DNA from: Xiphydria camelus
Lineage: Eukaryota > Arthropoda > Insecta > Hymenoptera > Xiphydriidae
Length of the DNA: 64,000 nucleotides
NCBI GenBank assembly: GCA_963678675.1
Contig: OY783192.1
Location: 25,852,288 to 25,916,287 of the forward strand
Direction of reading: 5' to 3'
Under the pieces are notes generated by a model. That model saw nothing but the letters and a program-made list of their open reading frames with translations, made no database searches and was not told the origin of the DNA. Below are positions 48,196-59,110 of the stretch, in pieces. The position numbers and the translations under genes are program-made. How positions within the stretch are numbered: position 1 is the stretch's first letter; the number at the start of each line of letters is the position of its first letter.

Positions 48196-48660
48196 TTAAT
48201 ATACAAATAAGCGATCTTTAAATGAAATCTGTTTATTCCTCTTCACTTTTCTCTCAGCTTAATCCATCCTTCTTATAAAATTAGCATAACTATGACAGTT
48301 CGCGATGCTACCAGAAGCCAGTATTATACGAGTACAGAGCGCTCTATCAGTGGTCTGACTCTCAACGCGGTCTATATTTTGAAAACTATGGGTTTTACGG
48401 GAAAAATTGTAGACATTTTTTATTGCAAATTTTACAAGGATCAAAATTGTTCCTAACTATTTTTTTATTTAACGCGTATTTTTCGAGATTTCCATAAAAA
48501 ACCCGAAATTGCTTCTTAAACTTGTTTAAACAATATGTTCCGGGCCGAATTTTTGTATCCATTTTTTATTTATTTATTATTTACTTATTAACGAAGAGAT
48601 TCTAATAACAATTAGCTTTGTCGCAATTTTTTTGGCTAAATAACCCCTGACGCCTGGACT
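48196..48660. other. Non-coding subterminal region of element B
   Basis: AT-rich, no ORF with support. It bridges the end of gene B and the right inverted repeat (48,661-48,961). Confidence 0.5.
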
Positions 48661-48965
48661 ACATATACAAAACGCAATATCCCGAGAACTATTCATCGTA
48701 GAAAAATGAGATAAAAACCAATCGTTTCGTCTTGAAATTCTCTAATTTTTTTCCGCGGCATGTCTCGATAACTTTTCAATAGTTTTCGAGATATTAAAAA
48801 GAAGCCGTACAAAAAATACATTTTTATTAAATATTAAAAAGCACACATTTACTTTATGTAACATCTGTTCTACATATTTTTCCGAGTATTAAAAAAAAAT
48901 TAAAATCGGACTCTTGTAAAGAAAAGATGACAACAAAGTCGATTTTCTCAGCCCGTCTATTGTAC

Positions 48966-49790
48966 TACAAGGCGCCTCTTTTGTTCTCTAAAACGTCCTA
49001 TGTGCACCAGATGTACCATACAATCTACTTTCAGTACAACGAATATAAAAGGCAGGATTGAGCATATATTTTGCAGATAATAGTAAAACCAGTATTAAGA
49101 AAGGCGACAAAATCATTACATTTGGCAAGTCACAAAATAATTTGATATGTGTAGAATTTATCATAAATAAAAGAATGTGTAATCAATTAGAAATTGAGAA
49201 AAACAAATCACTATACACATACCAAATTTGGCATGATCGTTTAGACCACATACAGTAAATACAAATTTTTCCAAAGGAAAAGAAATAATTTAATTCAAAA
49301 TTATAAATAATTAGAGACAATAAATCCCACAGATGAAATTTGTGAAGCTTATGATTCTGGAAAACATGCACGACTTCCGTTTTCTAAGACTCGAGATTGT
49401 CTTACGTTACGAGGCCTTTATTTATAATTCATGCTGTTGTGTGTGGGCCTATTACAGCTCCAACTTTTAATGATAAAAAATGTTTTGTAACTTTCATAGA
49501 TAAATTCACACATTTTACACAGTTGTATATTTACTTGAACAAAAATCTAAAGTTTTTAAAGTAGGTATTTAAAGATTTTAAAGCAAAGAGTTAAACTCAT
49601 TTTTATTTAAAGGTTGTTCATTTATATTGCGATAACGAGAATGAATATCTGTTAAATGAGTTCAAAGCCTTTTGTGTGCAATCGGGAATACAGTAGGTAC
49701 CATTTAACTGTACCATACGTATAGGTACACTCGAACAAAATGCTATAGCCGAACGTATTGAATGATTCTTTCATTCAAAACGACCCGAGT
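48966..49790 (+). pseudogene. Ty1/copia integrase fragment (continuation of 34,450-35,061)
   Basis: Resumes at the GTAC junction with APDVPYNLLSVQRI, then a pre-integrase GAG-like segment YQIWHDRLDHIQ (about 49,220) and integrase-like pieces: GKHARLPFSKTRDC (about 49,360), VCGPITAPTFNDKK-like, YLNKNLK, NEFKAFCVQSG and HLTVPY. Numerous shifts and stops. It breaks off at CGACCCGAGTCG (about 49,787). Confidence 0.75.
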
Positions 49791-49985
49791 CGAAATTTTC
49801 AACCTACAGAAAGCCTAGAATAACCTAAACAAAGCCCAATTAAAACATCCAAAGCCTAAACTACATACCAAGACCTATTTAAAGCCTAGAATAACCTAAA
49901 CAAAACCCAATTAAAACATCCAAAGCCTAAACTACATGTCTTGACCTATTTAAAGCCTAAATAACCTAAACAAAACCAATTCAAA
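49789..49985. repeat. Tandem repeat of about 67 bp rich in AACCTAA
   Basis: Starts CCCGAGTCGAAATTTTCAAC, then about three units of AAAGCCTAGAATAACCTAAA, CCCAATTAAAACATCCAAAG. An inverted match of the start lies at 57,326-57,346, next to another AACCTAA-rich tract. Positions 49,986-50,135 show nothing recognisable. Confidence 0.65.
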
Positions 49986-50135
49986 ACCTCCAGCTCCTAT
50001 TCTTGCGATATTTATTGAGTATTAGGTTTCTTTGGTTTTAATAAGGTACTGTTAATCAATATGAATTTCTTTTATATACAGGAATAAATAAATTAATAAA
50101 CATTTCGTGATTAATAATGTTAAATATATAACATT

Positions 50136-50774
50136 TTATTCCAACTCAGCATTATTTAAAGGAATAGCGATGTATTCCTCATTATTACAATTCATATATA
50201 CACAGGTAGTAAGAATGTCATCGATTGAAATGATTTTCATTACATTTGTAGATTTAACAACGTGAAGAAAGGCATTTGTGTCATATACCGTATGTCCGCG
50301 ATCATTTGAACCATAGAAAAATTGCGAGTTTTGCATGAGCACCCCTTTGGGTCTCCTCGTCCAATAGAATCACCGGAGAAGCGTGAATGCGCATGCGTAG
50401 TCATCCGCGAGTGTGGCGTCGTCAGCAAGTTCAGATCGGTTATCGAAATAATCGATCTGAACTTGCTGACGTCGCCACACTCGCGGATGACTACGCATGC
50501 GCATTCACGCTTCTCCGGTGATTCTATTGGACGAGGAGACCCAAAGGGGTGCTCATGCAAAACTCGCAATTTTCCTATGGTTCAAATGATCGCGGACATA
50601 CCGTACATATTGATCACCGCGAGTGTGAAGAATATAATCGGTGATGATTTCTCGCAGTATTGCATAAAGTCTGTAGTTGTTACAATTACATACAGCACGT
50701 TGGCAATCACATTCCGAAATTTTTATAAAATAAAGAAGATTACAGAATTTCATGGAATTGTTAGCTGATTTCAT
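50136..50774 (-). pseudogene. Small minus-strand gene fragment split by a MITE
   Basis: After removal of the MITE and one TA, complement(50,136-50,287 plus 50,606-50,774) is exactly 107 codons with no stop until the end. It starts MKSANNSMKFCNLLYF, has a Cys pattern ECDCQRAVCNCNNY, and ends VYMNCNNEEYIAIPLNN, AELE. The end resembles insect genes of unknown function that finish in a YVAIPL-type motif. Probably the last exon of a longer gene whose other exons I cannot find to the right. Confidence 0.6.
50288..50603. mobile_element. TA-flanked palindromic MITE
   Basis: Arms of about 150 bp with almost no mismatches (CCGTATGTCCGCGATCATTT against AAATGATCGCGGACATACCG), with TA at 50,286-50,287 and 50,604-50,605. 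The exact frame restoration of the host ORF confirms both limits. The high arm identity suggests recent origin. Confidence 0.9.
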
Positions 50775-51187
50775 ATGTTATATGTTCTGTCACATGTGCC
50801 GATCTTTCAAATGTCAAAACTTAACATAGGTTATGTTACTTGCTTCATACAGGTTATGCCTACCACTGTCTGCCTAGCAGACAATAATTTTATAATTAAT
50901 CAGGAATTACTCCTATCGCGTTTGTAAACAGTTTGGGGATATTTAGGAAATTAGTTTCAGTTTTTGGGAAACGTTAATTAATATACCATAGCAATATTAG
51001 CAAATATTAATTAGAAATTGTCAAATTACAGACGAATCAATTGGAAATCATTTGGGGAATTGAACCCTATTGTTAATTTCATTTGGGAAATAATACTTAT
51101 GTAATTAATAATTAATTATCGTTCCACAGTGAAAACTGTTTTATCAATATATGATAAATACGTTGACGGTTATCGACCGTTAGACAT

Positions 51188-51394
51188 TACAACCTTCGAC
51201 TCGGATTCTGTCGCTGGTAACTTTTTTAAATGTTACTTTTAAATGTACTAACCATTGATTAATCAATCCTCATGCTTTCATTAATGAGGATAGACACCAC
51301 CGTAGCTAATGAGGGCATGAGAATTAATTGTTCATTGGCTTGTATGTTTAAAAATGATACTTTAGAAAGTCACCAGCGACAGAATCCGAGTCCC
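51188..51394. mobile_element. MITE with CTCGGATTCTGTCGCTGGTA ends
   Basis: Left CTCGGATTCTGTCGCTGGTA mirrored by CACCAGCGACAGAATCCGAG. A diverged partial copy is at 11,155-11,335. Positions 50,775-51,187 hold nothing I can name. Confidence 0.75.
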
Positions 51395-51757
51395 TATACA
51401 AGGAAGAGTCACATGTTTGAATACGATGGCTCACACGTCGGCCATCTTGTATACGCCTGTTGCGCATCGGTGGTGGCGCCGCCTTACTCGCCTGGTGAGC
51501 AAAAAGTGCCGTACTGGATTACACGGCACGGGGTGTACGACTATACGTGTGGTCACATGCACACTTAGATTTGCCTGTATAAGCACAAGCCGGAAGGCCT
51601 GATTGGTTGACAGTGTAACCCATTTGTGCCAATCTTGGCCACTACGCGGCGCTTTCGGCGCACTTTCGAGATACGCAACAGGCGTATAGTTATTTGCTTC
51701 AGGTAAATTAGTGGTGCGCGTTTCCGATAAAAAAATTAGTGCAAGAAAGTAAAAATA
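51395..51757 (+). promoter_or_regulatory. Probable 5' region of the BEN-domain gene
   Basis: A relatively GC-rich stretch (GGTGGTGGCGCCGCCTTACT, CTACGCGGCGCTTTCGGCGC) directly upstream of the BEN gene start, with ACGCCTGTTGCGCATC and its inverse GATACGCAACAGGCGT near both ends. No TATA box recognised. Inferred from position only. Confidence 0.3.
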
Positions 51758-53261
51758 ATGGCTAAAGGACGAAAAAAGAAATTCGCATTAGTTTGGTGGG
51801 CCAATTGTGGATCGACAAGTGTTGTGGATTGGGCATCTATCCCAGGAAATCGAGAAATAGGAAGTACGGTTAACCTCCTATGGAAAACAGCTGAAGGGAA
51901 AACAATGCGATTGCCAGCTAAAATACTCGCAATTGGCAGTAAGTATTACACTTGTATATTACGATTCGTAAAATAAAAAAACGAGCTCAGTTTTCAATCT
52001 TTTTGTTCTTTCTTATTCACATTTCTAACATCATGTGAATATAATTAAAATTGTATTTCAAAAACTTCATTCATTCTAAATATTTGGCACATCTATTTTA
52101 TGCTTCATCATTATCAATTTTATTGCTGATATTTATCATGTCCTAATCACATGTTTCTTTCAGCTGAAAAAGACGAGCTGAACCAAATGATTGTAACATC
52201 ATCTGGAGAATTGCACGACCCGGCAAAGAAGATATTCTCTACCAGTATCCTGCATGAAAAAAAAAGAGAAAGCTCAAGAGTCGAGAGTATTGAGCAATAT
52301 TAAAAAATTGCATAAGAACGATTTATCTAAACGGATTTTACAGGAGAAACCAATTTACAGCAATTTTTTAAATTCATCTTTGCCAAGTGTCTACAGTGAC
52401 AAGTGGTGAATATGAGACTTCATGTTCCACGGAAAATGTCATGCCTACAAACTCAGCGACCGATATAATACACCATACGTCACCTCAAAATTTCAATAGT
52501 GATCATGGCAATGTCATATATTATGATTCATTTGGTAATGTGATGCATTTGAGTAGCTTGGAGCCAACAATAATAGCTCCCATGTGTACAACGAAGTCTA
52601 AGAGCTCAACAGAAGAACGGAGCTCATACGAATTACTCAATATGGATTCCAATAGAAGTAACGAGTATCTTCTAGATTTGACTGACGATAAAGGACGATT
52701 AATTTCACAAAATAAGCTGCCCTGTGTGCCAGATGCTTATAACAATAATGCGGTAAGACAAAATGACGAATCACAACCTCCCTCTTCTTATATACATAAT
52801 TTTGATAATAATGGTTATAACAACGAAAATAACAAATCACCCCTAGGCTCAGGCAGATCAGTTTATATTAACGAACAACACAACAACAACAACACAATCA
52901 ACACAATCCGCAGATGATGATGACCAAACATCAAATAAGAGTGAAGATTCAGATGATGGAGAAAATGATGATGGACCCGTGCGAGCCATGGCTGGCATGA
53001 TAAATTGGGAAGGTATATTTACTCCAGAAACTGAATTTAATCAACAAATATACATTACATAATAATAATTGTGTAATTATACGTGTTACTAATTAATGTA
53101 ATACATAGTTATAATATATTTTTTATTTAATAGTGACTGAGAGAGACATTGCTCACCAAGAACTGTTGCTGAAAGCCATGAGATATGTTTTTGAAATTAG
53201 TCAAGGGAACACTGGTGAACCAAAAGGAGAAATTGAGGTAAAAAATATTTCTCAGTTATAT

Positions 53262-53393
53262 AGGGCCGGTTTTACCAACACGGTATAAACGCGGTATAGC
53301 GCTATACTGAGAATATAACCAGCGATAAGCCTTATGGTTATATTCTCAGTATAGCGCTATACCGCGTTTATACCTGTTGGTAAAACCGGCCCT
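53262..53393. mobile_element. Palindromic MITE in intron 3 of the BEN gene
   Basis: About 60-bp arms, AGGGCCGGTTTTACCAACA and complement, containing CGGTATAGCGCTATACTGAG. Flanked by TA/TTA. Confidence 0.85.
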
Positions 53394-53932
53394 TAGTCAG
53401 ATAAATCATTTTTTTTAAACTTTCATGAACATTTAATTATAATTATATATAATTAATTAATGTATTATTTTCACTTTTTTATAGATGAACCCAGTTTATT
53501 TAGAGCCGTCAGAGTACATGGTAAATAAAATTTTAATTAAAAATATTCGTGAGATAAAGTATTTATCAATATAATTAGTTGAAAAGATGTTTATAATGAA
53601 TAAATGTAATTTTACAGGAAGAGATATCGCCAAATAGTAAATTTTATTTATCAAAAGCCAAAATCGCCGTAATCAACATTCAAATTACGCACATTGAGAC
53701 TGATGAAGAACGATGGAAGGCGATGGAGGGAGTACGTGAAATACTGATTGAAGTCTATGGAGCAAGCTTACGGAATTATTCGGCAAAAGGTTTACGTGGT
53801 GGTCGTCCTGCAATCGATCATCGATTATTCAAAGGATTATATGGTAAAATCAAATACAAAAGTTTTGAATTAAAATACATTAAATATATCTTATCGACTA
53901 ATAAATTGTGATTACTTTACAGAATGGGTTAA

Positions 53933-56510
53933 GGGGTAAGGCCACCATGGAACTTTTCAAAAATCGATTTTTTTTTTATTAGCTTAAAACCTTCCTTAAA
54001 CCCTCAAGAATAAGAAAAAAAAGGTTTCGTAGTCAAAAAAAATTTCGAATCGGTCGTTTACGTCAATTTACAGAGACGCCGCGCGGCGCATTAACTCTTA
54101 GCGCCATAGCCAACTATACGGTTTCCACCGCGCTCGGGCGAGCCAAACTACATTGAATAGGGAGATCTCCCCGATTAGTGGGCTAACTGTTAATTAAATG
54201 CATGTTGAGACGTATTATCGGAGTTGAGGCTCGTGTCATTAGCAGTACTATTCGGCCATTTATTTTATGTAAAGTCATTCTAGCTGTCAGACGGACGCCG
54301 CGTGCGTGATTTTGCTTCGTGTTTCATCAGTTTATCTTTTTACTACGAGTTACTGAAATTAGTGAATAAAATGTGTGATAAATCGAAATATGGTGGCTAT
54401 AAAGCTAAACGAGGTGGAAGAAGTTTGTTTAAAAAGCCGTCTATGTCACGAAAGCGACCTGCAAACCGTTATGAAGCGGAGGCACTCGATTCCTCCGAAA
54501 GCGTCGGCACGTCCGCTAGGAAATTGAAGCTAAGTGGCGATGCTCGTAATATCGAAGTTGATGCATCGTTCGGTTATCGTTTCATCAATTTTTTGGCTGT
54601 TTTTTCAACAATTTCGTCAGTAGTGAAGTGTAAAATATGCGACTCAGGCGTCACATTTACTGAAAGTAGTATACGCGGACTTGGTTTTAAAATAGTTCTA
54701 TCTTGTGAAAAGTGTGCGAAAACTGAAATTCCAAATTGTCCACTCATCAATAACAAAGCATATGACATCAATAGAAGAATTATTATAGCCATGCGACTGC
54801 TTGGAGTAGGTTTACACGGAATGAAGAAGTTCTGTGCTTTTATGGAACTTCCTCGGCCAATATTTCACTCATTTTATGATAAAGTAGTCAACATTATTTG
54901 TGATGCTACTGAACGCGTTTCCAAGGCTAGCATGGAAAATGCAGTAAAAATAGAAAAAGAAGAAAATGCAAGAAAAGGTTTACCAAATGAATTGATAGTA
55001 TCAGGAGACGGTTCGTGGAGAAAGCGGGGATTTTCATCATTGTTCGGTTTGGTGTCTTTGATCGGATGGAATACTGGGAAAGTAATCGATATAATTATAA
55101 AATCCAGTTACTGCAAGGCGTGCGAATATTGGAGAAAAATAAGTGATACTGCAGAGTATGATGAGTGGCTTGAAATACATCAAAATGATTGTCAAATAAA
55201 TCACACGGGGTCGGCTGGTAAAATGGAGGTAGATGCAGTTATCGAAATGTTTCAGCGCTCTGAAACTTTATATCAAGTAAAATACGGCAGTTACATTGGA
55301 GATGGCGATAGTAAAACCTTTACAGGTCTTTTGAAGTCTGAACCATATGAAAGCTTTGTTATACATAAAAAAGAATGCATCGATCACGTGCAGAAAAGAA
55401 TGGGCACTAGACTAAGAAATTTAAAAAAGAACGTACGCGGTCTCGGCGGAAAAGGAAAATTAACAAATAAACTTGTCGACGAGCTCTCAATTTATTATGG
55501 TTTGGCTATTCGCAGAAATCACGACTCTGTGGAAAAAATGAGAAATGAAATTTGGGCGACGTTATATCACAAGCTGTCAACGAATGAAAATCCTCAACAC
55601 AGCAAGTGTCCAGCTGGTGAAAATTCATGGTGTTCGTGGCAAAAGGCAAAAGCCACCAATACATAAATTAGTACTTTTTTACACAAGCCGGCTCTATCGA
55701 AAACAGTTTTCGACGCAATTAAACCAATCTACGAAGAGTTGAGCAGCGACGACCTTCTAAATCGATGCTTAGGTGGTTTTACGCAAAATAGCAATGAAAG
55801 TTTCAACGCAACGGTGTGGTCAATGTCCCCAAAATCTACGTCAAGCGGAAAAACCGTACTGGATATTGCTGGGAATCTTGCCGTGTGCACTTTCAACGAT
55901 GGAATTTGTAGTATAATGCAAGTTATACGACAGTTGGACATGACAGTTGGAAGGAATTGCTACAATTTCTGCGTTGAGGCGGACGAACTCCGCGTCGATT
56001 TTTCGAACCGATCGCTGACTGAGGCTGCAAAAACAGCTCGAATTGCCGCAAAATCAGCCAGAAAAGAAGAAGAACTCAACATTAACATAGAAGGCCAACT
56101 ATACGGTGCAGGCATCGCGGATTAAAGGTATACTATAATTTTCGACCGTAAAATGTTACTTAAAACTTTAAACGCGTTTTTCTCAGAACACGAAATTTCA
56201 AATCGGGCGAACCGATAGCGGCTACAAATCTTTATCGATTGCCTTGCAATTTTGAGGGTATCTTTATACCTATATAATCTAATAGACCACGTAGGGGTTT
56301 TTCGATAAGTTGTAAACTTTTTGTTTTATAAACGATACGACCCTGGAACGGCCATTTCTTAACCAAAAATTAAAAACAAAATATTTTTTAGTAGCTTTGA
56401 AGATACTTGATAAAGTACTTTATAAGAAAATTCTATAGCTTTTACACTACTCCTAAAAAAAAATGCACAAAATCGTCCTTCTTTCTTGACGCACATGGTG
56501 GCCTTACCCC
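53933..56510 (+). mobile_element. Kolobok-like DNA transposon, both ends present
   Basis: 2,578 bp with perfect 17-bp ends GGGGTAAGGCCACCATG, flanked by TTAA (53,929-53,932 and 56,511-56,514). TTAA targets occur in piggyBac and Kolobok; the encoded protein is not piggyBac-like, so Kolobok is the better fit. Inserted in the last coding exon of the BEN gene. A shorter relative is at 58,366-59,110. Confidence 0.9.
54371..56125 (+). pseudogene. Kolobok-like transposase with one in-frame stop
   Basis: 585 codons from ATG 54,371 (MCDKSKYGGYKAKRGGRS) to TAA 56,123. Basic N-terminus, a four-Cys module (CKICDSGVT...CEKC), then a DDE-type core: SGDGSW with Asp213, YIGDGDSKTF with Asp311/313, and GGFTQNSNESFN with Glu476. 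A TAA at codon 432 (55,664-55,666) falls after the second acidic motif and before the likely catalytic Glu, so the product would be inactive. Reading continues in the same frame on both sides, so a single nonsense change explains the break. The family is widespread in arthropods and is often labelled Mutator-like; the TTAA duplication favours Kolobok. Residue roles are inferred. Confidence 0.82.
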
Positions 56511-56825
56511 TTAAGCGAGTTTGTCCAACCGTGGATAAAAAAAAAATTCATCAACGAAATTAATAAATTGGCATACAACAAACGCAAAGCACTTCGCAAT
56601 AGAATGAATCTACAAACGAAACGCAAAAAGACGGCCTAAAAATTATTCTGAGGTTTTTTATAATATTTATTCGTGAATCGATATTTTTTCAATAATGCTT
56701 TCATTGATTTGTTCCAAACGCCTGTGGGATTTGTATGAATACTAAAATAAAGAAATTTATCAATAAATAAATTGTTTTATATGTAATTTCAATTAATTCA
56801 TAACATATATATTTTTTTTATACCT

Positions 56826-57058
56826 AAAATGGGGTGAAATTGTGCCGCGTGTGGTGAGAATGTGCCGGAAGGATTTTCTACATATCTTTGAATTTGGCGG
56901 CTCGACCTTGGTATTATCAGATGTACCGGCATTTACTCTCTAATGAAGTAAATGCCGGTACATCTTACAATACCAAATTCGAGCCGTCAAATTCAAAGAT
57001 ACGTAGAAAATCCTTGCGGCACATTCTCACCACACGCGGCACAATTTCACCCCATTTT
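56826..57058. mobile_element. Palindromic MITE with AATGGGGTGAAATTGTGCCG ends
   Basis: Arms of about 110 bp, AATGGGGTGAAATTGTGCCG against CGGCACAATTTCACCCCATT, with a short centre (TCTCTAATGAAGTAAATG). The ORF through it is an artefact. The 56,640-56,825 stretch before it holds the probable polyadenylation region of the BEN gene (AATAAAG). Confidence 0.85.
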
Positions 57059-57062
57059 ACGA

Positions 57063-57346
57063 ACTACAGCACCTTTTAGGTTATATAGGTTTAAAATTGG
57101 TCCGGCGATATTTACTGCCATTTAGGTCTTGTGGGTTATGTTGAGGCTTTCTTAATTTTTGAAATAGACCTAATCATGACCTAAAAGTGGCATAACTGGA
57201 ATTAAGTGCCATTTTTAGGTTTAGATTAGGTTTTAAATTATATATTAAATATATGTGAATTATGACCTAATGTAAACCTGCAAAACCTAAAGAGAATAGG
57301 GTCTTGAGGTTTAAAATAGGTTGAAAATTTCGACTCGGGGAAACAT
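57063..57346. repeat. AACCTAA/TTAGGTT-rich tract ending in TTCGACTCGGG
   Basis: Repeated TAGGTTTA and GACCTAA in an AT-rich background. Ends GTTGAAAATTTCGACTCGGG, the inverse of the start of the 49,789 repeat. Confidence 0.5.
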
Positions 57347-57469
57347 GGGATTAAACGAAACATACTGTGCCTAACAGAAAAAAATATAGTATACTGTGTA
57401 AATTGGTACTCACCTTCAAACTTGATGCTGATGGAAAACCATAAAGTAGGTATCTATGCCAAATATTAC

Positions 57470-57625
57470 CCTGTTCCTAATATGTACTGCCATCTCGTGT
57501 AAAACGCCGCATCCTTGAGTCCTTCGTATTCGGGAAGATAGAAGAACACTGCCAGCTTCAGTGTTTCTCCATTGTTGTTATTGTAGAAATTACATAGCGT
57601 AGATGGGGGGGCAGAAGCCCGCACC
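57470..57625 (-). CDS. Isolated coding exon, minus strand
   Basis: On the minus strand ATTCCTTATAG|GTGCGGGC gives an acceptor, and the exon reads VRASAPPSTLCNFYNNNNGE, TLKLAVFFYLPEYEGLKDAA, FYTRWQYILGT before a GTAAT donor. The following minus-strand sequence to about 57,412 is also open in another frame (NIWHRYLLYGFPSASSLK|GTGAGT). Composition is coding-like. I do not recognise the family or find neighbouring exons. Confidence 0.4.
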
Positions 57626-57784
57626 TATAAGGAATAAATGTCAGAATGTTGTGTCATTTTTTAGAATTTAATTAATGTTTTTGCGTATGTGTGTAGTTAA
57701 AATGTACCTATATTACTACTTTATTCTATAGGTCATAATCAAAGAAACTATATATAAATTTCTTATACCTTAAGTTTCATTTTT

Positions 57785-57870
57785 CTTGCAAACTAGGACT
57801 TTTGCCCCATAGTTTGGGGTAAAAGTCCTATGTCTGTGGGGCAAAAATCCTATTCATGGAGTAAAAGTCC
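57785..57870. repeat. Small fold-back of AGGACTTTTGCCCCA
   Basis: AGGACTTTTGCCCCATAG, GGGGTAAAAGTCCTATG, GTGGGGCAAAAATCCTATT and GGAGTAAAAGTCCTG follow one another: four copies of one motif in alternating orientation. 57,871-58,290 shows nothing else. Confidence 0.5.
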
Positions 57871-58365
57871 TGATGTTAAATAAATCAGTGGATAAACTTT
57901 TTTTACAACACTTTACAATACTAGACAACACTTTTTTTGGTAACTAGATATACCTACATTTTTTCTATACACTAAAATAAGAAACTACTCAGTAGAACGA
58001 ATGCTTAACTAAATAGATGATAGCTATAAGTATCTACTTACATATTAATACCAACAACTTCGTTAGACATAAGTTTTTAACGCTTCTTTAGTTAAAAATA
58101 AGGCACACGTTTTTAAAATAAAATAAAAGAGTAAAAGAACTTAACAAGCTTCTAAACATATTAATAGTGTACATCATAGAGCCGCGGATTTTGCCCCGAA
58201 CCATCAAAATTTTAATCATAAATTACTAACTCACAAAAGACGAAAACACCGACAAAAACAACAACATGGGTAAATAGCCTACTAAACCGGTAGGGGAGAG
58301 TGGGGGTATCGTACGCGTCGGGTAATCATGCGCATCAAACTATTTCATATTCCGTGGGCTTTTAA

Positions 58366-59110
58366 GGGGTTAGGTCCACTTGTCAGGGTCGGGAGAATCG
58401 AACAATTTTTTATTGCATATTCGTTAACAATAAGGCTTCAAGAATATCCTCACCAAATTTTATAATGGTCAGAGCAGTAGAACCGGAGTTATAGGCATTT
58501 ATAGCGTGCCGCCTCGCCGCTCGGCCGCGTAGCTCAAAACTTTAAACGCAATTATCTCAGAATCGTGTTTTTCAAAGAATACCTTTGCGGTTGACAAGAT
58601 TACTCAAAATCTAGTACATCGATCATCACCAAATTTGTTTCTGCTTGTTTATCATGATAATAGCTTGTGCTTGAACGGAGGATTTTCATTGTTTGTGGAA
58701 AAATTGTTTAGACCGGAAAAACCGAAAATTGAAGCCCTTCGAAAATGTAACTTTTTCTAAAAAGTGCCGCCATTTTTCCAAAAATCATAATTTTGACAAA
58801 TCCTTCGTTCAGGCACAAGCCAATAGGTACAATATATTATACTAACCAAATCTTTTTCAAATTTTGATTTTGGATGAACTGTTCCCGAGTTATTATGTCC
58901 ACCGCCAGTGAGGCTCAAAAAAAGGGACTTCCGGAAAACAGCTGCAGCTCCGCCATTTTTGAATATTTTTTTATGAAAAAATTTGTACAAGTACTTGATA
59001 ACGTGTACTAATCGACAGTGTTAATCGTTTTCAAATACATATTTATTATGCTGCCGAACAAAAATGGAGAAAATCTCGTACATTCGCTTGCCACAAGTGG
59101 ACCTAACCCC
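58366..59110. mobile_element. Non-autonomous Kolobok-like element
   Basis: 745 bp, ends GGGGTTAGGTCCACTTGT and ACAAGTGGACCTAACCCC, flanked by TTAA (58,362-58,365 and 59,111-59,114). Ends resemble those of the 53,933 element, and CAAAACTTTAAACGC...TCTCAGAA is shared with its 3' non-coding region (about 56,160). Confidence 0.85.

Larger units (their letters stand above)
35062..48961 (+). mobile_element. Element B: 13.9-kb DNA transposon inserted in copia
   Basis: Inverted ends of about 300 bp: AGTAGATGGGCTGAGAAAAT at 35,062 against the complement ending 48,961 (AATAGACGGGCTGAG...). GTAC flanks both sides, so the duplication is TA or GTAC; removing the element and one copy restores the copia codons (reading IVLQGASFVL). 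The inside holds pseudogene B, a MITE at the left end, the whole of element A and a solo LTR; B alone would be about 5.2 kb. The 2-4 bp target and the encoded protein type (PIN/FEN-like plus CXC) suggest the Academ superfamily, but CAGT tips with TA would also fit Tc1/mariner. Superfamily left open. Confidence 0.75.
51758..56639 (+). pseudogene. BEN-domain gene, six exons, transposon in last exon
   Basis: Exons 51,758-51,938, 52,164-53,012, 53,134-53,237, 53,485-53,520, 53,618-53,843, and 53,923-53,932 joined to 56,515-56,639 once the Kolobok-like insert and one TTAA are removed. All splice phases agree. Exon 1 is a small beta-rich module (KFALVWWANCGSTSVV, PAKILAIG). Exon 5 carries the BEN domain (EILIEVYGASLRNYSAKGLR, GGRPAIDHRLFKGLYG), known as a DNA- and protein-binding fold in chromatin regulators. 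The end is basic (YNKRKALRNR). Four +1 shifts are needed: A run 52,257-52,265, near 52,385, the CAA repeat near 52,890, and A run 56,537-56,546. The model then has 509 codons. Likely non-functional here, though the shifts may be sequence errors. Confidence 0.78.

Noticed and set aside
35062..48961. Maverick/Polinton
   Set aside because: No polymerase, integrase or capsid-like genes, and no 6-bp duplication; length comes from nesting.
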